Assembly (NCBI RefSeq): GCF_001547935.1
Contig: NZ_AP014636.1
Span: forward strand, 1,488,001 to 1,552,000
Direction: 5' to 3'
DNA from: Vibrio tritonius
GTDB taxonomy: Bacteria; Pseudomonadota; Gammaproteobacteria; Enterobacterales; Vibrionaceae
DNA: 64,000 nt
Below, piece by piece: positions 62,235 to 64,000 of the stretch. Each line of letters starts with the position of its first letter. The stretch's first letter is position 1. Made by a program: the position numbers and the translations under genes. The notes under the pieces are model-generated. The model saw only the letters and a list, made by a program, of their open reading frames with translations. It made no database searches and was not told where the DNA came from.

Positions 62235-62753
62235 GTGACCCTATATGAATTTGCACAAGCTCTTGGTTTTGTGAGCTTTGCACTGGGAATTTCCACCTTT
62301 TACCAGAAAAATGATCGTCGTTTAAAAATTGTTATGTTGATTTTTAATCTCAATCATTTGGTTCACTATCTGTTACTCGGCTCGATGGTTTCTGCTTTGA
62401 GTATCGGACTATCGGCGCTAAGAACGGCGAGCGCAATTTATACGTCTTCCAAATGGGTTGCTGCGCTTTTCGTTATCGGCGGTATCGCCTTCGGGGTGTC
62501 TATCGCCGATGATTGGTGGGATTTATGGCCAGTAGTAGGCACTACTATCGGGACACTGGCCATTTTCACCCTCCAAGGTATACCAATGCGTATTGCCTTT
62601 ATGTTGGGTGGTATGTGCTGGCTAATTAATAATATTTTAGTGGGTTCGATTGGCGGAACTCTACTCGAAACCACGTTACTTTCAGTTAATTGCTTGACGA
62701 TTGGTCGCATACTTCGCGACAAGAAGCGTGCTCTGGCAAGCCAAGCATTGTGA
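62235..62753 (+). CDS. YgjV-family inner membrane protein
   Basis: A 172-residue membrane protein with about five segments, beginning LYEFAQALGFVSFALGISTF, which is the YgjV family signature. The function is unknown. GTG start at 62235 with AAAGGAA upstream. It sits inside the uronate cluster, often seen with KduD and KdgF genes, so a link to uptake or sensing of the sugar is plausible. Confidence 0.82.
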   Translation: MTLYEFAQALGFVSFALGISTFYQKNDRRLKIVMLIFNLNHLVHYLLLGSMVSALSIGLSALRTASAIYTSSKWVAALFVIGGIAFGVSIADDWWDLWPVVGTTIGTLAIFTLQGIPMRIAFMLGGMCWLINNILVGSIGGTLLETTLLSVNCLTIGRILRDKKRALASQAL

Positions 62754-62770
62754 GCAAATAGAGGAACACC

Positions 62771-63094
62771 ATGTTTGTATTTAACAAAGACATTAAACTC
62801 GACGACTTAGGTGATGGCGTATCACGTAAAATTCTTGCCTATAGCGATAACATCATGTCGGTAGAAGTGCATTTTGAAAAAGGCGCTATTGGTGCCATGC
62901 ACAATCACCCACACGAGCAGCTAACCTATGTGCTTTCTGGCGCGTTTGAATTCACCATTGGCGATGAGAAAAAAGTCGTTCATGCCGGTGACGTTTTATA
63001 CAAACAACCTAACGTTATGCACGGTTGTGTGTGCTTAGAAAAAGGGGTGTTACTCGATAACTTTACCCCAATGCGCAAAGATTTTATTCAATAG
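62771..63094 (+). CDS. kdgF: unsaturated uronate-processing cupin KdgF
   Basis: A 107-residue cupin. The metal motif is HNHPHEQ (about 48-54) followed by MHGCVCLE (about 88), the KdgF arrangement. KdgF opens unsaturated galacturonate and related monouronates to 5-keto-4-deoxyuronate. Length and sequence fit KdgF well. Second enzyme of the cluster. Confidence 0.9.
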   Translation: MFVFNKDIKLDDLGDGVSRKILAYSDNIMSVEVHFEKGAIGAMHNHPHEQLTYVLSGAFEFTIGDEKKVVHAGDVLYKQPNVMHGCVCLEKGVLLDNFTPMRKDFIQ

Positions 63095-63225
63095 TATTTG
63101 ATATCGACCAGCGATGTTCTTTGATGCAGGTTACTCCATATAGAGTCCAATCATCACTTACAAAACGACATCGCTAACTCGTCAATCCCTTTTAAACGCG
63201 GCTCATTCCGCAGGAGAAAACGGTT

Positions 63226-63861
63226 ATGAAAATTGCACTTATGATGGAAAATAGCCAAGCGGCTAAAAACGCAACTGTGTTAAATGAACTCAATACAGTA
63301 ACAGAACCACTAGGTCACGCAGTTTACAACGTAGGTATGAGTGATGAACAAGACCACCATTTGACTTATATCCACCTAGGCATCATGGCAAGCTTGCTAT
63401 TGAACTCTAAAGCAGTTGATTTTGTTGTGGCTGGTTGTGGTACAGGCCAAGGCGCAATGATGTCTTTGAACATCCATCCAGGGGTTGTTTGTGGTTACTG
63501 CTTGGATCCATCAGACGCTTTCCTATTCAACCAAATCAACAACGGTAATGCACTGTCTCTTGCTTTTGCAAAAGGCTTTGGTTGGGGCGCAGAACTGAAC
63601 GTTCGTTACATTTTTGAAAAAGCATTCACTGGTGAACGTGGTGAAGGCTATCCAAAAGAACGTGCAGAACCTCAAAAACGTAACGCTGGTATTCTAAACG
63701 AAGTGAAAAAAGCGGTAGTAAAAGAAAACTACCTAGACACACTAAAAGCAATGGACCAAGAATTGGTGAAAACCGCGGTAACTGGCCCTCGTTTCCAAGA
63801 GTGCTTCTTCACTAACTGCCAAGTTCCAGAAATCGCAGAATACGTTAAATCACTACTGTAA
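63226..63861 (+). CDS. RpiB/LacA/LacB-family sugar isomerase (DhuI-like)
   Basis: A 211-residue protein of the RpiB fold: MKIALMMENSQAAKN at the start, DFVVAGCGTGQGAMMSLNIH (the catalytic Cys/GTG region, about 66-85), GVVCGYCLDPSDAFLFNQIN. Some family members (DhuI) isomerise 4-deoxy-5-hexosulose-uronate to 2,5-diketo-3-deoxygluconate, the job of KduI. It lies right after kdgF in a cluster with kduD, and no KduI is visible in the window. The substrate is inferred from context. A ribosome site CAGGAG and a terminator flank it. Confidence 0.8.
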   Translation: MKIALMMENSQAAKNATVLNELNTVTEPLGHAVYNVGMSDEQDHHLTYIHLGIMASLLLNSKAVDFVVAGCGTGQGAMMSLNIHPGVVCGYCLDPSDAFLFNQINNGNALSLAFAKGFGWGAELNVRYIFEKAFTGERGEGYPKERAEPQKRNAGILNEVKKAVVKENYLDTLKAMDQELVKTAVTGPRFQECFFTNCQVPEIAEYVKSLL

Positions 63862-63902
63862 TTAAAATCAAATACGGATCCCTCCGATGATTCGTGTTTC
63901 CC

Positions 63903-63929
63903 AGCCAGCCGTAAGGCTGGCTTTTTTTA
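63903..63929 (+). terminator. terminator after the RpiB-family gene
   Basis: AGCCAGCC-GTAA-GGCTGGCT followed by TTTTTTT, a perfect 8-bp stem. It ends the first uronate transcript. Confidence 0.87.
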
Positions 63930-63983
63930 TGGGAAAGATTAAAGTGACACAGCAGCAACGACTAAAACTAGGGAGGCACAAGG

Positions 63984-64000
63984 ATGTCTGAAGTCAGTAT
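63984..64000 (+). CDS. next gene, start only
   Basis: An ATG at 63984 follows GGGAGG and GAAGG-like bases and codes for MSEVS before the window ends. With the uronate cluster preceding, it is probably another sugar-acid enzyme or transporter. Identity cannot be known from five residues. Confidence 0.4.

Noticed and set aside
1..64000. CRISPR array, tRNA, rRNA, transposase or integrase
   Set aside because: No regularly spaced direct repeats, no cloverleaf with a CCA-adjacent acceptor that I could build, and no recognisable transposase or integrase frame were seen. A tRNAscan or covariance search could still find a missed RNA.

Overview
The window looks like a stretch of a Vibrio genome, probably the smaller chromosome. 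The evidence is gene content: a heme-utilisation locus hutZXW/hutBCD, pyrC, speG, DUF2999, a YfcZ-family protein, four chemoreceptors, and VCR-type integron attC sites. In V. cholerae the hut, pyrC and speG genes lie on chromosome II; placing this window there is inference. Base composition and intergenic style are those of an ordinary vibrio.

Layout. 1-9.6 kb: a chemoreceptor cut by the window edge, a complete MITE-like element, a homocysteine methyltransferase behind a tandem MetJ operator, the sugar-diacid pair cdaR/garD, and two more chemoreceptors. 9.8-15.2 kb: the divergent heme locus hutZXW / hutBCD, without the tonB-exbBD genes that sit there in V. cholerae, followed by a TetR regulator. 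16-23.4 kb: small housekeeping or unknown genes, a secreted repeat protein, an acyltransferase, a chemoreceptor, a TetR/HPP pair with twin operators, and an AlaX-like editing protein. 23.5-27 kb: an accessory island that looks like a remnant of a mobile-integron cassette array. It holds a Panacea-domain (DUF4065) toxin-antitoxin candidate, two recognisable attC sites of different length and one decayed, a P-loop kinase-like protein, a GNAT, an orphan ribbon-helix-helix antitoxin, and a DUF6434-GrpB fusion. 27.4-33.4 kb: a Fur-controlled siderophore receptor and ABC importer operon.

33.5-43 kb: mixed accessory genes. The most striking is an orphan HrpF/NolX/HrpK-type (type III translocator-like) protein gene with a G9 tract near its start. 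Beside it is a TPR-like gene whose reading frame is broken or switched at an A9 tract. 43-57 kb: conserved vibrio genes (MOSC-reductase fusion, pyrC with a PurR box, SDR/TetR pair with twin operators, SPFH protein, DUF808, M14 peptidase, glpR, thioesterase, speG). 57-64 kb: an exonuclease/DUF294 signalling pair and a uronate catabolic cluster (kdgR, kduD, ygjV-like, kdgF, RpiB-family isomerase) that continues beyond the right edge.

Physiology. The cluster at the right end converts unsaturated uronates from pectin, alginate or similar polymers towards 2-keto-3-deoxygluconate. An RpiB-family protein sits where KduI would be expected. garD/cdaR at the left end handle galactarate. Heme and siderophore systems give two iron routes under probable Fur control. 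A MITE-like family with 24-bp terminal inverted repeats occurs as one full and three half copies, and two further dispersed repeat families are present. No rRNA, tRNA, CRISPR array, transposase or integrase was found.
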